This document shows positions 63,360 through 64,000 of a DNA stretch of 64,000 nt, in pieces. Under the pieces are notes generated by a model. The model saw only the letters and a list, made by a program, of their open reading frames with translations, had not been told where the DNA came from and searched no databases. The first letter of the stretch is position 1. Every line of letters starts with the position of its first letter. Origin of the DNA: Galeruca laticollis (taxonomy: Eukaryota > Arthropoda > Insecta > Coleoptera > Chrysomelidae); the NCBI GenBank assembly GCA_963921935.1, contig OY998175.1:264423709-264487708 (forward strand), in the 5' to 3' direction. The translations under genes were made by a program, and so were the position numbers.

Positions 63360-64000
63360 TAAAAAAAATGAGAACGAGCAGCGCTAGGATCTTACATCCC
63401 AAAATAGATATAACGACGGAGAGATATCACCACCATCGAGAGAAGAAATCTCAGAAATAATACAGAGACAGAAGGACGGCAAATCTCCTAGAGAATATGA
63501 AATAGAACCAGAGCTGATAAAATACAGCGAAGACGCACTAAAGACGAAAATCTTCCATTTTAGATCGAATATAGGGAAACAAGATATAATGCCAGAATGC
63601 AGAAACTATAGAGGGATCGCGCTACTGGACACAGTAGCAGCCAAAACCATAGAAAAAAGGTTAACAGAATATGGAGAAAACTTGTTCGGGGACTATCAGT
63701 GCGGATTCAGATCTGGAAGACCATAATTTCACTCTGAAGTAAACGCAAAGAATGGGGTACGAATATGAATCTATGCAATTTTTATTGACTTCCAAAGGGC
63801 GTATGACACAGTAAATAGAAAATCTTTGTGCATCATTATGGATGATCTAAGCATCCCAAAAAGAAGTCTTACCAAAATGACACTCGAGCGTACAATAACT
63901 AAGATCAAGGTGAACCAAAAAACATCAGAAAGCTTCGAGACCAATCCAGGATTAGAACAAGAAGATCCGTTGTCCACCACCTTCTTTAAGATTGTAGTAG
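63360..64000 (+). pseudogene. RTE-like reverse transcriptase, N-terminal half
   Basis: Plus-strand pieces read C-R-N-Y-R-G-I-A-L-L, Y-Q-C-G-F-R-S-G-R-P and I-D-F-Q-R-A-Y-D-T-V-N-R-K (motif A), and near the window edge N-P-G-L-E-Q-E-D-P-L-S (motif B, altered from Q-G-D-x-L-S). Stops occur at about 63724 and 63768. Motif C lies outside the window. Confidence 0.8.

Larger units (their letters stand above)
61979..64000 (+). mobile_element. RTE-like LINE, continues past the window
   Basis: An endonuclease like that often annotated 'craniofacial development protein 2' in insects, and the start of a reverse transcriptase, are read on the plus strand. Stops and frameshifts are frequent. The 3' end is beyond 64000. 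Confidence 0.8.

Noticed and set aside
62761..63402. 213-residue minus-strand frame rich in F, L, S and Y that looks like a membrane protein
   Set aside because: It lies antisense to the A-rich decayed RTE-like LINE; runs of A on the plus strand give F/L-rich codons on the other strand.

Overview
This 64 kb window looks like AT-rich, repeat-packed DNA from an animal, most likely an insect or other arthropod. The reasons are the mixture of BEL/Pao, Ty3/gypsy, copia, R1-, LOA-, I- and RTE-type and Penelope-like retroelements, cut-and-paste transposons of the Tc1/mariner/IS630 group, a transposase gene with a GT-AG intron, and a U2 snRNA fragment. I found no convincing single-copy host gene, tRNA, rRNA, operon or CRISPR array. 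Nearly every long reading frame belongs to a mobile element, and most are broken by stops, frameshifts or deletions.

Layout: 0.6-4.1 kb, a Penelope-like element (reverse transcriptase plus GIY-YIG endonuclease, minus strand) with direct terminal repeats, a ~0.5 kb-armed palindrome and hammerhead-ribozyme-like motifs. 4.85-14.5 kb, a Ty3/gypsy-type element bounded by TG...CA LTRs and a 4-bp duplication (ATAA). It has lost protease, RT and most of RNase H, and carries a 4.8 kb R1-type LINE inside gag. 15.7-20.3 kb, a gypsy integrase scrap and a decayed BEL/Pao pol. 21.1 kb, a U2 fragment. 22.1-26.2 kb, a TIR transposon coding for a protein family I cannot assign to a named transposase superfamily. 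28.4-31.7 kb, an IS630/Tc1-like transposon with an intron. 32.15-38.4 kb, a three-deep nest: a plus-strand member of the unassigned family is split by a second, minus-strand member (TGTA duplication), which is itself split by a 1.3 kb mariner-like element (TA duplication). 39.3-44.5 kb, BEL/Pao pieces and a truncated LINE. 46.3-51.3 kb, an I-type LINE with RNase H. 51.7-52.2 kb, a solo LTR of the first LTR family. 54.3-58.5 kb, a Jockey/CR1-like LINE. 58.7-59.1 kb, a copia RNase H remnant. 59.2-61.3 kb, the 3' part of a LOA-like LINE. 62-64 kb, an RTE-like LINE running off the end.

The most interesting content is the unassigned transposon family. Two members have recognisable ends: 22144-26198 (33-bp TIRs, ATAT duplication) and 32933-38126 (29-bp TIRs, TGTA duplication). 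A third is the target that was split. Their proteins share an N-terminal cysteine cluster, an S-H-Y motif, and C-terminal D-x-C-x-x-Q and P-G-H-T...D-S-x-H...E motifs. Each member has its own short box in the TIR that recurs in the subterminal DNA, as expected of transposase binding sites. All coordinates and motif matches come from reading the sequence by eye. Family names are from memory of conserved motifs, not from database searches.
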